DNA of 64,000 nt from Agromyces mangrovi (GCF_030296695.1 NZ_AP027737.1:2046001-2110000); one strand, 5' to 3'; positions 11,584-22,758 are shown, counted from the stretch's first letter. Notes: generated by a model not told the origin, from the sequence alone. Translations and numbers: made by a program.

Positions 11584-13453
11584 CGCGTCGCCCGCGCCGA
11601 GCCCGGCGAGCGACGTCGCACATGCCCTCCTCGAGGGGCTGGTCGCCGCGGGCGTCACCGACCTCGTCGTGAGCCCCGGTTCCCGCTCGCAGGCGCTGGC
11701 GCTCGCCGCGGCCGAGCTCGAGCAGCGCGGTCTCGTGCGCCTGCACGTGCGCATCGACGAGCGCGGTGCGGGCTTCCTCGCGGTCGGCCTGGCCCGCGAG
11801 TCGGGCCGCCCGGCCGTGGTCGTCACGACCTCGGGCACCGCCGTTGCGAACCTGCATCCGGCCGTGCTCGAGGCGCACCACTCGGGCGTGCCGCTCGTGG
11901 TCGTCACCGCCGATCGTCCGGCGGAGTTGCAGTGCGTGCGCGCCAATCAGACGACCGTTCAGCCGGGCATCTTCGCGGGTGCTGTTCGGCTCGAGCACGA
12001 CGTGGCCGCACCCGAGGGGCTCGCGGGCGAGACGGATGCCGCCCAGGCGATCGCTCGCGACGCGGTCGCCGCGTCCCTCGGGCAGGGCGTCGACGGAACG
12101 TTCGTGCCCGACCCGGGACCGGGCCCGGTGCACGTCAACCTCGCCATGCGCGAGCCCCTGTCGGGCGCCCGCACGTCGCTCGCGGGCGGTGTCGAGGCGT
12201 CCGGCTCAGGGGCATCCGTCATCGCCGTCGCCCCGCACGCGTCCGCCGCCGTCGGCTCGCACGGCTCGCTCGTCGCCCACGGCCCGCGCACCGTCGTGGT
12301 CGCCGGCGCCGGCGCCGGCCCCGCGGCCGAGCAGTTCGCGCGCGACGGTGGCTGGCCGCTCTTCGCAGAGGTCGTGAGCGGCGCGCACTTCGGGCCGAAC
12401 CTCGTGGTCGCCTACCGCGAGCTGCTGCGCGACGTCGTGTTCGCCGGTGCGATCGAGCGCGTGGTGGTCTTCGGGCATCCGACCCTCAGCCGCGAGGTGC
12501 CCGCGCTGGTCGCGCGCGACGACGTCGAGTCGATCGTCGTAGCCCCGTCGGGCATCGAGTGGTACAACCCGGGGCACGGCGTGAATCGCTTCCACCGCGC
12601 GGTGCGGGTCGAGCCGCGCCGCCCCGACGCGGAGGAGCGCGCGTGGGTGGGCCGCTGGGTCTTCACGAGCCGACGGATGCTGGAGCCCACGCCGTCCGAG
12701 TCGTACGTGCCGTCGGCCGAGCCCACTCCGCACGACCACGACCTCGACCTGGCCGAGCTCGACGAGCGCCGCGCGTACGTGCGCGCGAGCGTCGATGCGA
12801 TGCGCGAGCCCGTGACCCGGCGCAGCCTCGTCGATGCGGTCTGGAGCGCGACCTGGCCGCACGATCGGCTGGTCTTCGGCGCCTCGCGCCTCGTGCGCGA
12901 CGCGGACCGTGCGGTGGCCGGCCGCCGCGTCACGGTGCACGCGAACCGCGGCCTCTCGGGCATCGACGGCACCGTCGCGACCGCTGTCGGCGTCGCGATC
13001 GCGAGCCAGTTCCCGCCGCCCGGTACTTCCGACGCCCCCGAACCGACCACGGCCCGCGCCGATGACGTGGCCGCACTCGACGCCGCAGCCGCTGGCGGGC
13101 ACTCCCGCGACGCCACCGCGCACGGGGTGACGCGCGCGCTCATCGGCGACGTGACCCTGCTGCACGACGCGGGCTCGCTCCTCGCCGGTTCGGGCGAGCG
13201 GATGCCCCGGATCCAGGTCATCGTCGGCAACGACGGCGGCGGATCGATCTTCGACGCCCTGGAGGTCGCCGGAACGGCCGATCCGGCCGCGTTCGACCGC
13301 GTGCAGTTCACTCCGCACGCCGTCGATCTCGCCGCGCTCGCCCGCGCCTACGGCTGGGAGTACGCTCACGCCGACACCGCCGGCGCGCTCGATGCCGCGC
13401 TCACCTCGACCCGCCCCGGCCCCGTGCTCATCGAGGTCCCCCTCACCCGCTGA
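11576..13453 (+). CDS. menD: SEPHCHC synthase MenD
   Basis: This thiamine-diphosphate enzyme of 625 residues joins isochorismate and 2-oxoglutarate at the committed step of menaquinone synthesis. Motifs are [11 protein letters not shown] at the N-terminus, [14 protein letters not shown] with the catalytic Glu, [14 protein letters not shown], and the ThDP/Mg motif ending [15 protein letters not shown] 11576 starts MPDASPAPS, overlapping the end of the upstream PLDc_N gene. The final ThDP segment is intact. Two Ala-rich insertions (about res 200-235 and 490-510) are longer than in many homologues. Confidence 0.95.
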   Translation: MPDASPAPSPASDVAHALLEGLVAAGVTDLVVSPGSRSQALALAAAELEQRGLVRLHVRIDERGAGFLAVGLARESGRPAVVVTTSGTAVANLHPAVLEAHHSGVPLVVVTADRPAELQCVRANQTTVQPGIFAGAVRLEHDVAAPEGLAGETDAAQAIARDAVAASLGQGVDGTFVPDPGPGPVHVNLAMREPLSGARTSLAGGVEASGSGASVIAVAPHASAAVGSHGSLVAHGPRTVVVAGAGAGPAAEQFARDGGWPLFAEVVSGAHFGPNLVVAYRELLRDVVFAGAIERVVVFGHPTLSREVPALVARDDVESIVVAPSGIEWYNPGHGVNRFHRAVRVEPRRPDAEERAWVGRWVFTSRRMLEPTPSESYVPSAEPTPHDHDLDLAELDERRAYVRASVDAMREPVTRRSLVDAVWSATWPHDRLVFGASRLVRDADRAVAGRRVTVHANRGLSGIDGTVATAVGVAIASQFPPPGTSDAPEPTTARADDVAALDAAAAGGHSRDATAHGVTRALIGDVTLLHDAGSLLAGSGERMPRIQVIVGNDGGGSIFDALEVAGTADPAAFDRVQFTPHAVDLAALARAYGWEYAHADTAGALDAALTSTRPGPVLIEVPLTR

Positions 13454-13469
13454 CCCCGCGCTCGCCCCA

Positions 13470-13598
13470 CCGAGTACGCAAACTGCGGGAATCCGCCTCT
13501 CGTTCCTGCACTTTGCGTACTCGGCACCCGATCCGCCGCCGCACCGAGTACGCAAACTGCGGAAACCTCCCACGGAATCCGGCACTTTGCGTACTCCG
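13470..13598. repeat. Two tandem copies of a palindromic repeat (family C)
   Basis: Copy 1 is 13470-13524 and copy 2 is 13544-13598. Each begins CCGAGTACGCAAACTGC and ends with its near-complement GCACTTTGCGTACT plus CGG or CCG, with a 21-nt variable centre. They lie between menD and the SGNH hydrolase, both on the plus strand. A third copy is at 14535-14593. Confidence 0.85.
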
Positions 13599-13685
13599 TG
13601 CGCCCGCCGAACTGCGGACGTCACCCTCCGAATGGCCCCCGAACGGGGGAGACCCACAAAGGTGAGGGAGAGTAGCTTTCGAGGC

Positions 13686-14510
13686 ATGACACTGCTGTCG
13701 CACTCTCGTCGTCCTGCAGTCTCCGCCGTCACGGCCGTTCTCGCGGCTGCGGCGCTCCTGTTCGGCGCCGCAGCGCCGGCCATGGCGGCTCCGCCGAGTC
13801 CGCCGCCCGTCGAGAAGCTCGTCGCCCTGGGTGACTCATACGCGGCCGGCCAGGGCGCCGGCGTCCCGCTCGACGGGTGCCTGCGCAGCACCGCCGCGTA
13901 CCCGTACCTGCTCGACGCGCAGGAGGACGGCCCGAAGATCAACCTGCTGCGCCTGGCGGCCTGCTCGGGCGCGACCATCGAGGACGTGATGGACACGCAG
14001 CTCCCGCAGGTGAACAAGGGCACGACGCTCGTCACGATCACGGTCGGGGCGAACGACCTCGGCATCGATGCGGTCTACGCGGCATGCACGCCAGACCCGT
14101 TCTCCGACCCGTGCACGGCGGCACTGATCGAGGCGTCACAGATCCTCGGGTCCGGCGCGATCGCCACGGACCTCACCGACCTCCTGCTCGCGATCGCGGA
14201 GCGTGCTCCGCGAGCTCGGATCGTCGTCACCGACTACCCGATTCCGTTCGTACCCGAGTCGAACCCGTCGGCCCAGACCGTGAACCTCGCGACGCTCGCG
14301 CTCGACGAGCAGATCGCGGCCGGCGCCACGGCCGCCGCCGGCCTCGGGGCGAACGTCACGTACTCGAGCCTCGCCTACGCGTTCGCCGGCCACCAGGTCG
14401 GCAACGCTGAGCCGTGGCTCGGCGCGAACCCGGGCGACCCGTTCACGTTCCTGCACCCCACGGCACAGGGCCAGGCCGTCTACGCGGCAGCGGTGCTCGG
14501 CGCCCTCTGA
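13686..14510 (+). CDS. Secreted SGNH/GDSL-type esterase
   Basis: The protein has 274 residues and starts with a clear signal peptide (basic SHSRRP, hydrophobic run, cleavage likely after APAMA). The SGNH blocks are ALGDSYAAGQGAG (nucleophile Ser), the VTITVGANDLG block III Asn, and FLHPTAQGQAVY with the block V His. Cys residues in the mature protein probably form disulfides as in Streptomyces SGNH lipases. Expected activity is hydrolysis of lipid or acyl esters outside the cell; substrate is unknown. ATG 13686 follows GAGG. Palindromic family C repeats flank the gene on both sides. Confidence 0.9.
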   Translation: MTLLSHSRRPAVSAVTAVLAAAALLFGAAAPAMAAPPSPPPVEKLVALGDSYAAGQGAGVPLDGCLRSTAAYPYLLDAQEDGPKINLLRLAACSGATIEDVMDTQLPQVNKGTTLVTITVGANDLGIDAVYAACTPDPFSDPCTAALIEASQILGSGAIATDLTDLLLAIAERAPRARIVVTDYPIPFVPESNPSAQTVNLATLALDEQIAAGATAAAGLGANVTYSSLAYAFAGHQVGNAEPWLGANPGDPFTFLHPTAQGQAVYAAAVLGAL

Positions 14511-14534
14511 CCCACGCTGGGCGCGCCGGCCAAC

Positions 14535-14593
14535 CACCGAGTACGCAAAGTGCGGCAACTCATCGTGAGTTGCCGCACTTTGCGTACTCGGTG
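14535..14593. repeat. Perfect 28-bp palindrome (family C repeat)
   Basis: The 59-nt element has 28-bp perfectly complementary arms around a TCG centre. The outer part CCGAGTACGCAAA is shared with the copies at 13470-13598. It lies between the convergent stops of the SGNH hydrolase and menF, so a bidirectional terminator role is plausible, although there is no T-tract. Confidence 0.85.
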
Positions 14594-14648
14594 CGTCGCG
14601 TCAGCGGTCGAGCGTGCGATGGGCGAGGAGTATGCGCGAGCGCGCGCG

Positions 14649-15932
14649 TCAGCCGATCGCGTCGACGATCGCTGCGAACTTGATCGTCGACTCGGCGAGC
14701 TCCTCGCCCGGGTCCGAGTCGCGCACGATGCCGGCGCCCGCGTGCGCGCGCACCGACCCGTCGGGCCCGATCTGCGCGCAGCGCAGCGCGATCGCCCACT
14801 CGCCGTCGCCGTCTGCGCCGATCCAGCCGACGGGCCCGGCGTACCGCCCGCGGTCGAACCCCTCGAGGTCGGCGATCGCGGCCGTCGCCACGTCGGTCGG
14901 CGACCCCGCCACCGCGGCGGTCGGATGCATCGCGGCGACGAGGTCGAGCGACGTCGATCCGTCGCCGAGCGTGCCGTCGAGGTCGGTCGCGAGGTGCCAC
15001 AGGTTGGGCAGGCGCACGGTGAAGGGCTCGGCGGATGCCTCGAGCCGCGACGTGTGCGGCCGCAGCGTCTCGATCGCGCTGCGCACGGCGAACGCGTGCT
15101 CGTCGCGGTCCTTGGTCGACGTGGCGAGGCGCAGCTCGGCGTCGTGGTCGCCGTCGGCGCCGACGCCGCGCGACGCGGTGCCGGCGAGCACGCGCGCGCT
15201 CACGCCGCCGCGGTCGACGCGCACGAGCGTCTCGGGGCTCGCGCCGACGAGCCCGTCGACGGCGAACGTCCAGGTGTCGGGGTAATCGGTCGACAGCTTC
15301 GACACGAGCCGGCGCACGTCGGCGCCCCGGGGCATCCGCCCCCGCAGTTCTCGCGCGAGCACGACCTTCTCGAACTCGCCGCCCTGGATGCGCCGCACGG
15401 CGTCGGCGACGGCGGCCTCATACTCCGCGGGCGGCAGCGCGCCGTCGCGCAGCTTGACGCGCCACGGCGAACCGAAGGCGGTGGGGTGGGGGAGCGGCGG
15501 CAGCGAACCCGTGCCGCCGTCGATCGGGCGGATGCGGGTGATCCACGCCCGCCCGCCACGACGGCCGGCGACGATGGCCGGCACGACGAGCGCGCTGGGC
15601 GACGCGGAGTCGTCGGCGAACGCGAACGACGCGAACGCGACCAGGCCGGAGCCGGGCACGTCGACCGCGTCGGCGACCTCCGCGAGATCCGCGATCGCAC
15701 GCCACGCGTCGGCGGCATCCGCGAACCGCGATGCCCCGCCGAACTCGAGCCGCAGGGCCTCGCCGATGCCGACGATGCCCTCGCCCTCGCGCAGCCAGGC
15801 GAGCGGTGCGGACGCGTCGGTGAGCGGGAGCAGCTCACCCGGATCGACGACGCCCCGTGTCTCGACGTGGAGCCGCGTGCGTGCCGTCGGGTGCGCCGCA
15901 CCCGCCGTCGCGATGGGGCCCGTGAACGTCAC
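14649..15932 (-). CDS. menF: Isochorismate synthase MenF
   Basis: This chorismate-utilising enzyme has 427 residues. It converts chorismate to isochorismate, the first step toward menaquinone. The C-terminal two thirds carry the family blocks EFEKVVLARELRG, SPETLVRVDRGGVSARVLAGTASRG, the MHPTAAVAGSP block, and YAGPVGWIGADGDGEWAIALRCA with the catalytic region and Mg-binding Glu residues (EELAESTIK). The start is GTG 15932 (VTFTGPI). It is convergent with the SGNH hydrolase and read away from the menG-ids-fprA group. Confidence 0.94.
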   Translation of the reverse strand: MTFTGPIATAGAAHPTARTRLHVETRGVVDPGELLPLTDASAPLAWLREGEGIVGIGEALRLEFGGASRFADAADAWRAIADLAEVADAVDVPGSGLVAFASFAFADDSASPSALVVPAIVAGRRGGRAWITRIRPIDGGTGSLPPLPHPTAFGSPWRVKLRDGALPPAEYEAAVADAVRRIQGGEFEKVVLARELRGRMPRGADVRRLVSKLSTDYPDTWTFAVDGLVGASPETLVRVDRGGVSARVLAGTASRGVGADGDHDAELRLATSTKDRDEHAFAVRSAIETLRPHTSRLEASAEPFTVRLPNLWHLATDLDGTLGDGSTSLDLVAAMHPTAAVAGSPTDVATAAIADLEGFDRGRYAGPVGWIGADGDGEWAIALRCAQIGPDGSVRAHAGAGIVRDSDPGEELAESTIKFAAIVDAIG

Positions 15933-16018
15933 GGAACCAGCCTACGCCGCGGATCTGGGGGCCTGCTCCGAGTGCGTGCCGCTGGAGGCATCCGCTCGCT
16001 CATGACCAGCGAGAACGG

Positions 16019-16303
16019 TCAGCTCGGCACGACCTGCACGCCCCGCCAGAACGCGACGTGCCCGGCCAGGTGCGAGGCCTTGGGGAGCGGCTCGGGGTAG
16101 GTCCATGCCGCGTCGGGGTTGTTCGACCCGTCGACGCTGACGTGGAAGTAGTCGGCGGTGCCCTTCCAGTGGCAGACGGTGTGGTTGCGGCTGTCGCTGA
16201 AGTACTCGGCGTTGATCGACTCGCGCGGGAAGTAGTGGTTGCCGTCGACGATGACGGTGTCGTCCGACTCGGCGAGCACGGCGCCGTTCCAGATGGCCTT
16301 CAT
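16019..16303 (-). CDS. DUF427 protein
   Basis: This compact 94-residue protein matches the DUF427 family throughout: MKAIWNGAVLAESDDT, the GNHYFPRESI segment, VCHWKGTADYF and a PEPLP turn near the C-terminus. Its biochemical role is not established. ATG 16303 is supported by AAGGA upstream. It is divergent from menG with 170 bp between them. Confidence 0.9.
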   Translation of the reverse strand: MKAIWNGAVLAESDDTVIVDGNHYFPRESINAEYFSDSRNHTVCHWKGTADYFHVSVDGSNNPDAAWTYPEPLPKASHLAGHVAFWRGVQVVPS

Positions 16304-16473
16304 GAGTGGTCCTTCCACCAGGGGGAACGTGGAAGGGCGGCGCCGGGTGGCGCGCCCCGAGGCCGACGGCCTCGTTCCATGCAAACGCATGGCAGCTGCC
16401 GGGCATTCCGGGCGAGCCTGAGTTTCGCCCGAACGTCCGCTGCGAGGCATCCGAACCGCAATAGGCTGGGGAG

Positions 16474-17181
16474 GTGATGCGCGCAGACCTCTCCAAGCGG
16501 CCCGAGCAGGTGTCGGCCATGTTCGACCAGGTCGCGGAGCGGTACGACCTCACGAACGACCTGCTGTCGCTCGGCAACGCGCCGCTCTGGCGCATCGCCA
16601 CGACCCGCGCGATCGATCCGCGGCCCGGCGAGCGGGTGCTCGACGTCGCCGCCGGCACGGGCACCTCGAGCGCGAGCATCGCGCGCACCGGTGCGAGCGT
16701 CGTCGCCGCGGACTTCTCCCCGGGCATGATCGACGTCGGCATGCACCGGCAGTGGCGGCATCCGAACCTCTCCTTCGTCGAAGCGGATGCCACGAACCTG
16801 CCGTTCCACGACGGGGAGTTCGACGCGGTGACCATCTCGTTCGGGCTGCGCAACATCGTCGACCCGAAGGCGGCGCTCGCCGAGTTCCGCCGGGTGACCC
16901 GCCCCGGCGGACGCCTCGTGGTGTGCGAGTTCTCGCACCCGCCGGCGAAGCTCATGCGCACCGCCTACGGCATCTACCAGCGCACCGTGATGCCCGCGCT
17001 GGTGCGGCTCACGAGCTCGAACGACGACGCGTACGAGTACCTGAACGAGTCGATCGCGAACTGGCCGACGCAGCGCCTGCTCGCCGGCTGGCTGCGCGAG
17101 GCGGGGTTCGCGCGCGTGCAGTGGCGCAACCTCACGGGCGGCGTGGTGGCGTTGCACCGGGGCTGGGTGCCGGCGGCGTAG
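16474..17181 (+). CDS. menG: Demethylmenaquinone methyltransferase MenG (UbiE family)
   Basis: The enzyme of about 235 residues methylates demethylmenaquinone with SAM, the last step of the pathway. It shows the UbiE pattern: [26 protein letters not shown], the SAM-binding [36 protein letters not shown], and [12 protein letters not shown]. Starts GTG 16474 and ATG 16477 are adjacent and follow a GGGGAGG Shine-Dalgarno sequence; either is possible. The polyprenyl synthase follows 92 bp downstream on the same strand. Confidence 0.95.
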   Translation: MMRADLSKRPEQVSAMFDQVAERYDLTNDLLSLGNAPLWRIATTRAIDPRPGERVLDVAAGTGTSSASIARTGASVVAADFSPGMIDVGMHRQWRHPNLSFVEADATNLPFHDGEFDAVTISFGLRNIVDPKAALAEFRRVTRPGGRLVVCEFSHPPAKLMRTAYGIYQRTVMPALVRLTSSNDDAYEYLNESIANWPTQRLLAGWLREAGFARVQWRNLTGGVVALHRGWVPAA

Positions 17182-17273
17182 GGGGCCGCGACGCAGCATC
17201 CGCAACCCGACCGTGAGCGTCACTCACAGCCCGCGTGGCGGTTCGCGTGCGACGTGATCGGTAGGCTGAGGGG

Positions 17274-18367
17274 GTGAATCCGAGCGTGCAGGTGCCGCGA
17301 CGCGGCTCGAAGCTGGCGTCGAGTCTCGGGATCAGCGAACGGATCTTCAGCACGAGCGAGGACCGGGCGATGGCCCGTGCGATCGACGAGGGGCTCGAGC
17401 TCGTCGAGGCGGGGCTCGAGCGGGAGGCGCGCTTCGCCGACCCGCTCGCCGACGTCGCGGGCCGCTACCTCCTCGAGGCGGGCGGCAAGCGCGTGCGACC
17501 GCTGCTGACGCTGCTCATCGCACGGCTCGGCGACGGCACGACCGACGAGGTGCTCACCGCGGCGCAGGCCATCGAGCTCACCCACCTCGCCTCGCTCTAC
17601 CACGACGACGTCATGGACGAGGCCGACAAGCGCCGGGGCGTGCCGACCGCGCAGAACGTGTGGGGCAACTCGGTCGCGATCCTCACCGGCGACCTGCTGT
17701 TCGCCCGGGCCAGCCAGCTCATGGCGCAGCTCGGCGACCGCGCCCTGAAGCTGCAGGCCGCCACGTTCGAACGGCTCGTGCTCGGCCAGATGCACGAGAC
17801 CGTCGGGCCCGCCGAAGGCGAGGACGAGATCGAGCACTACATCCAGGTGCTCGCCGACAAGACCGGCGCGTTGATCGCCGCCGCCGCGCGCGCCGGCGTG
17901 AGCTTCTCGGGCGCCGACCCGGCCCTCGAGCAGCCCGTCGTCGACTTCGGCGAGCGCATCGGCGTCGCCTTCCAGCTCGTCGACGACGTCATCGACCTCG
18001 CGCCCACCGGCGACGACACGGGCAAGATCCCGGGCACCGACCTGCGCGCCGGCGTCGTGACGCTGCCGCTGCTGAAGCTGCGTCGCCTCGCGGCATCCGA
18101 TGCCGATGCCGCCGCACTGCTCGAACGCATCGAGCTCGACGTGGTCGGCGCGCCCGCGTCGGCCGACGCGCCGGGTGCCGACCAGTCGGTCGTCGCCCGC
18201 GCGGAACTGACCATCGCCGAACTGGGCGAACACCCCGTCACGCAGGAGACCGTCGACGAGGCGCAGCGCTGGGCGCGCTGGGCCGTCGAGGCGATCGAGC
18301 CGCTGCCGGCCGGCGGCGTGAAGAAGGCGCTGACCAAGTTCGCCGACACCATCGTGGAGAGAACGAG

Positions 18368-18371
<4 letters not shown>
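17274..18371 (+). CDS. Long-chain polyprenyl diphosphate synthase
   Basis: This trans-prenyltransferase has 365 residues. The first Asp-rich motif is YHDDVMDEADKRRG and the second FQLVDDVIDLAPTGDDTGKIPGTD. GGKRVRPLL binds the allylic diphosphate. Small residues five positions before the first Asp-rich motif (LASLYHDD) favour long products, which fits making the menaquinone side chain next to menG. An insert of about 30 residues rich in Ala/Asp (near res 280-300) is unusual. Start GTG 17274. The stop overlaps the next gene by 4 bp. Confidence 0.92.
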
Positions 18372-19753
<1,382 letters not shown>

Positions 19754-19816
19754 CCGTTTGCGCTCGACGGTTTCGGGCGTGCCCGGCCGTGCGCTGCGCG
19801 CGCTACGCTGCACCTC

Positions 19817-20526
19817 ATGCCCGCCGCCGTCCTGATCGCGCTCGCCGCGCTCGCGGGCGCCGTCCTCGGCTGGTGGCTGCTCGTCCCCTGGGCGGCCCGC
19901 AACCTGACCGGGGAGCGGATGCCGCTGAGGCGGCGGATCCCGAGACGGCTGACGCCGCGCCTGGCGGGCCGCCGGCCGCACCCCGCTGGTTCCGTCCGGT
20001 CGCAGCCCTCGCGACCGCCGCCGCCTTCGCCGCGCTCGCCTGGTCGCTCGGCCTCATCTGGCTGCTCCCCGCCCTCCTCGCGTTCGCCGCGACCGGTATC
20101 GCCATGTCCCTCGTCGACCTCGCCGAGCAGCGCCTCCCGAACCGCATGCTCGGCCCGTCGCTCGTCATCGTCGCCGCGCTCCTCCTCGTCGCCGGCGTCG
20201 CCACCGCCTCCTGGTGGTCGCTCCTCTGGGCCCTCGTCGGCGCCGTCGCGATGTTCGCGTTCTACCTGATCATCGCCGTGATCGCCCCGAGCGGCGTGGG
20301 CATGGGCGACGTGAAGCTCGCCTTCCTCGTCGGTCTCGTCGTGGGCTACTTCGGCTGGGCGATCTGGGTCCTCGGCCTGTTCCTCGGCGTCTTCGTGGGC
20401 GGCCTCGCCGCCGTCGGTGCACTGGTGGCCCGTCGCGTCACCCTGCGCGGCCACATCCCGTTCGGCCCGGCGATGGTGGTCGGGGCGACCTTGGCGTTGT
20501 GCGCCCCGGGCATCCTCGCCGGCTGA
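19817..20526 (+). CDS. tadV: Tad-type prepilin peptidase, A24 family (one-base frameshift in this sequence)
   Basis: This membrane aspartyl peptidase would cleave the leader of the Flp pilins just downstream. The frame from ATG 19817 (MPAAVLIALAALAG) breaks at GGGG (19909-19912); one extra G gives LTGGADAAEAAD and continues to the stop at 20526, making 236 residues. Both catalytic aspartates are present after that: SLVDLAEQRLPNR and GMGDVKLAFLVG. Six or seven hydrophobic segments are seen. The base composition matches the high-GC genome, unlike the pilus genes that follow. The break is most likely a homopolymer contraction. Confidence 0.88.
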
Positions 20527-20643
20527 GCGTAGCGCCCCCAACGGCACCCCCGATGTGGGGGTACCCGTAACAGGGGGTGACTTCAGTACCGTGAAACAGG
20601 CCCCCTGGCCCCAAACTTCTTCGCTCGATCACACGAGGTCCCC

Positions 20644-20877
20644 ATGCTCAAGCTGTTCGCGACTCTGCACGTGCTGAGGTCCGTGGTTCGCGATGAGGAA
20701 CGTGGGAATGCAGCAGAGTACGCCCTGGTTCTCGGCTTGGTTGCGCTCGGCATCATTGTCGGTCTTGGTGGGCTTGCTCTGGCGTTGAACACGTTCTTCA
20801 TCAACGCCGCGGCCGAGATCCCTAACGACGAGTACCCCCACAAGTGGGGAGTACTCGTCGTGTCTATGCGCCCGTAA
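20644..20877 (+). CDS. flp: Flp-type pilin 1 (3' end possibly misread)
   Basis: Short class IVb pilin: MLKLFATLHVLRSV, then the processing region DEERGNAAEYALVLGLVALGI with the conserved Glu-Tyr after the cleavage glycine, and one hydrophobic helix. As written it has 77 residues. The last 17 residues are translated from a hairpin and are unlike pilins. If one C were missing from the CCC at 20820-20822, a TAA at 20823-20825 would end the protein at 60 residues, close to the 61 of pilin 2. ATG 20644 follows GAGG. Confidence 0.85.
   Translation: MLKLFATLHVLRSVVRDEERGNAAEYALVLGLVALGIIVGLGGLALALNTFFINAAAEIPNDEYPHKWGVLVVSMRP
20825..20861 (+). terminator. Hairpin at the end of pilin 1
   Basis: The outer stem ACGACGAGTAC pairs with GTACTCGTCGT and the inner CCCCAC with GTGGGG, with one bulged A. 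It may set the 3' end of a pilin-1 transcript or protect it. There is no strong T-run. Confidence 0.6.
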
Positions 20878-20944
20878 TGTTCTTCTCGTCGCTCGCGGGG
20901 CGGGCGGCGACCCTACTGACCGACTCATAGGAAGCACCCCGAAA

Positions 20945-21130
20945 ATGCTGAAGTTCTTCGTCACCCTCCAGTCCATCGCCAACTCGATCCGCGAGGACGA
21001 GAAGGGCAACGCGGCCGAGTACGGCCTCATCATCGCACTGGTTGCGATGGGCATCCTCGTGGGTCTCGGCGCGCTCGCGCTTGCGCTCAACGGCCTCTTC
21101 ACCAACGTCTCCACCGAGCTCGCGGTCTAG
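20945..21130 (+). CDS. flp: Flp-type pilin 2
   Basis: The 61-residue class IVb pilin has the Tad pilin processing motif EDEKGNAAEYGLIIALVAMGI, followed by a single hydrophobic helix and a short polar end. Cleavage after the Gly in KGN by the prepilin peptidase is expected. ATG 20945 follows TAGGAAGC. It resembles pilin 1 along its length, so the two are a tandem duplication. It ends just before a 17-bp hairpin, which probably separates abundant pilin mRNA from the assembly genes. Confidence 0.93.
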   Translation: MLKFFVTLQSIANSIREDEKGNAAEYGLIIALVAMGILVGLGALALALNGLFTNVSTELAV

Positions 21131-21162
21131 GCACGTCGAACCAACACGATCAATACGTCACT

Positions 21163-21202
21163 CCGACTTGGAGACCTGCGCTAGTGCAGGTCTCCAAGTC
21201 GG
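21163..21202 (+). terminator. Perfect 17-bp hairpin after pilin 2
   Basis: CCGACTTGGAGACCTGC pairs perfectly with its complement across the 6-nt loop GCTAGT. It starts 32 bp after the pilin 2 stop, with no gene until tadE at 21333. A partial terminator or RNA-stability element would fit the need for more pilin than assembly machinery. Confidence 0.75.
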
Positions 21203-21332
21203 TTGCCGACTTGTCGCAACTCGGTCGGAGCGCTGAGGCAGTGGATCGAGCGGAATCGAACGGCGCCGAATCCACCGCTACGGCAACCTGGTCGATCTGG
21301 AAGCTGTCGATCCTGGATTGAAGGTTGAGCCC

Positions 21333-21713
21333 ATGCTCCGACGTGAACGAGGTGCCGGCGCCGTTGAGTTCGCACTCGTGTTTCCGGTACTCATCCTGTT
21401 GGTTCTCGGAATTGTCGAGCTCTCCCACCTCTACAACGTGCAGATCTCGCTAAGTGGTGCCGCGCGAGAGGCCGCGCGTGTCATGGCGATCGAAGACGAC
21501 GCGAGCGTCGCGCGCAGCGCAGCAGTGAGCGCAGCGCCGTCGCTGAACCCTGCACTCGCGGCCGGGCAGATCGCGATCACGCCGTCGTCTTGCGAGGACA
21601 ACCCGGGAGCCCAGGTGCAGGTATCGATCGACTACACCGCGACGCTTCTTACGAACATCCTGCCGGCGCCGATCTCAGTGTCGGCGACTGGCGCCATGCG
21701 GTGCGGAGGCTGA
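21333..21713 (+). CDS. tadE: TadE-like minor pilin
   Basis: The protein of 126 residues has the TadE signature near its N-terminus: ERGAGAVEFALVFPVLILLVLGIVEL, a prepilin-like cleavage region with the conserved Glu then a hydrophobic helix. The rest is predicted to be outside the membrane, with a Cys pair. ATG 21333 follows AAGG at good spacing; an in-frame TTG at 21318 is a weaker alternative. It is the first gene of the assembly set and has lower GC than the flanking chromosome. Confidence 0.88.
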   Translation: MLRRERGAGAVEFALVFPVLILLVLGIVELSHLYNVQISLSGAAREAARVMAIEDDASVARSAAVSAAPSLNPALAAGQIAITPSSCEDNPGAQVQVSIDYTATLLTNILPAPISVSATGAMRCGG

Positions 21714-21717
21714 ACTC

Positions 21718-22695
21718 ATGCGATGGCTCGGATTCCTTGGGAAGCGTGAACGTGGTGCCAGTGCGGTGCTCGTCGGGCTCATGCTGGTCCCTCTCGTCGG
21801 GGCTGGGGCCATTGCTGTGGATGTGGGCGCGCTCTATGCCGAGAAAGCGCAGCTCCAGAACGGTGCCGATGCTGCGGCACTGAGCGTCGCTGCGGAGTGC
21901 GCAATTGACGAATCCACCTGTGCTGGGCCGGCCGGAGGCATCGCCTCAACGTATGCGAATTCCAATGCGGTGGATGCGCTCGCTACGGCCCTCACCCCCT
22001 CCATCAACTTGTCCTCCAATACAGTCACTGTCACAACTGAGACGTTCTCGGAGGATGGGGCGATGCTTCGCCATCCTCTTGCCCAAATGATCGGAATCCC
22101 GTCGAGCACGGTGCGTGCGGCGGCGACCGCCGAGTGGGGAACGCCGGTGGTCGGGTCTGTGATCCCGCTGGCCATCGGGCAGTGCGAGTTCGCACTTTCT
22201 CCGCCGCAGGAGGGTGTGGCCAATCCCACCCGAATCCTGATTCAGTACGACACCGTCGACCGCAAAGAGTGCGAGGACATCTTCCTCTCGGGAGGGTTCG
22301 GTTGGCTTGACACCTCAACCCCGTGTCTTGCGATAGTCGACGTGAACGATCCGTGGGTGGGAAGCGATCCCGGGAACAGCCTCGCGAGTTCTGGCTGTGA
22401 CGTCGACGCCGACATCGTCCCGCTTCTCGGCACGACAATCCTGATCCCGGTGTACGACGAGATTCAGGGGACCGGCCAGAACGGTCAGTTCCACATCTCA
22501 ACGTTCGCGGCGTTCCACCTCACGGGATTCAAGTTCAGTGGTCAGAACACGTACACCGACCCACTCGCTCCCGAGTGCAAGGGCAATTGCCGCGGACTCC
22601 AGGGCTTCTTCATGAAGTACGTCAGCGTGAGCGATGCCTTCGAACTCGGCGACGGCATCGACGCCGGACTCACCGTCGTACGACTCATCGACTAG
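21718..22695 (+). CDS. tadG: TadG-like pilus-assembly protein
   Basis: The 325-residue protein begins with the Tad-domain pattern KRERGASAVLVGLMLVPLVGAGAIAVDVGALYAEKAQLQNGADAAALS, a single membrane helix followed by a long exported domain. Several Cys residues (for example in the TCAGPAG and PECKGNCRG segments) may form disulfides. TadG proteins anchor or nucleate the pilus. It is 4 bp after tadE, so they are co-translated. Confidence 0.85.
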   Translation: MRWLGFLGKRERGASAVLVGLMLVPLVGAGAIAVDVGALYAEKAQLQNGADAAALSVAAECAIDESTCAGPAGGIASTYANSNAVDALATALTPSINLSSNTVTVTTETFSEDGAMLRHPLAQMIGIPSSTVRAAATAEWGTPVVGSVIPLAIGQCEFALSPPQEGVANPTRILIQYDTVDRKECEDIFLSGGFGWLDTSTPCLAIVDVNDPWVGSDPGNSLASSGCDVDADIVPLLGTTILIPVYDEIQGTGQNGQFHISTFAAFHLTGFKFSGQNTYTDPLAPECKGNCRGLQGFFMKYVSVSDAFELGDGIDAGLTVVRLID

Positions 22696-22758
22696 AACAA
22701 CCCGAACACCTGACCGACGAGAACCAGCTGACAACCCGACGTCGGCAGAAAGCGTGAC

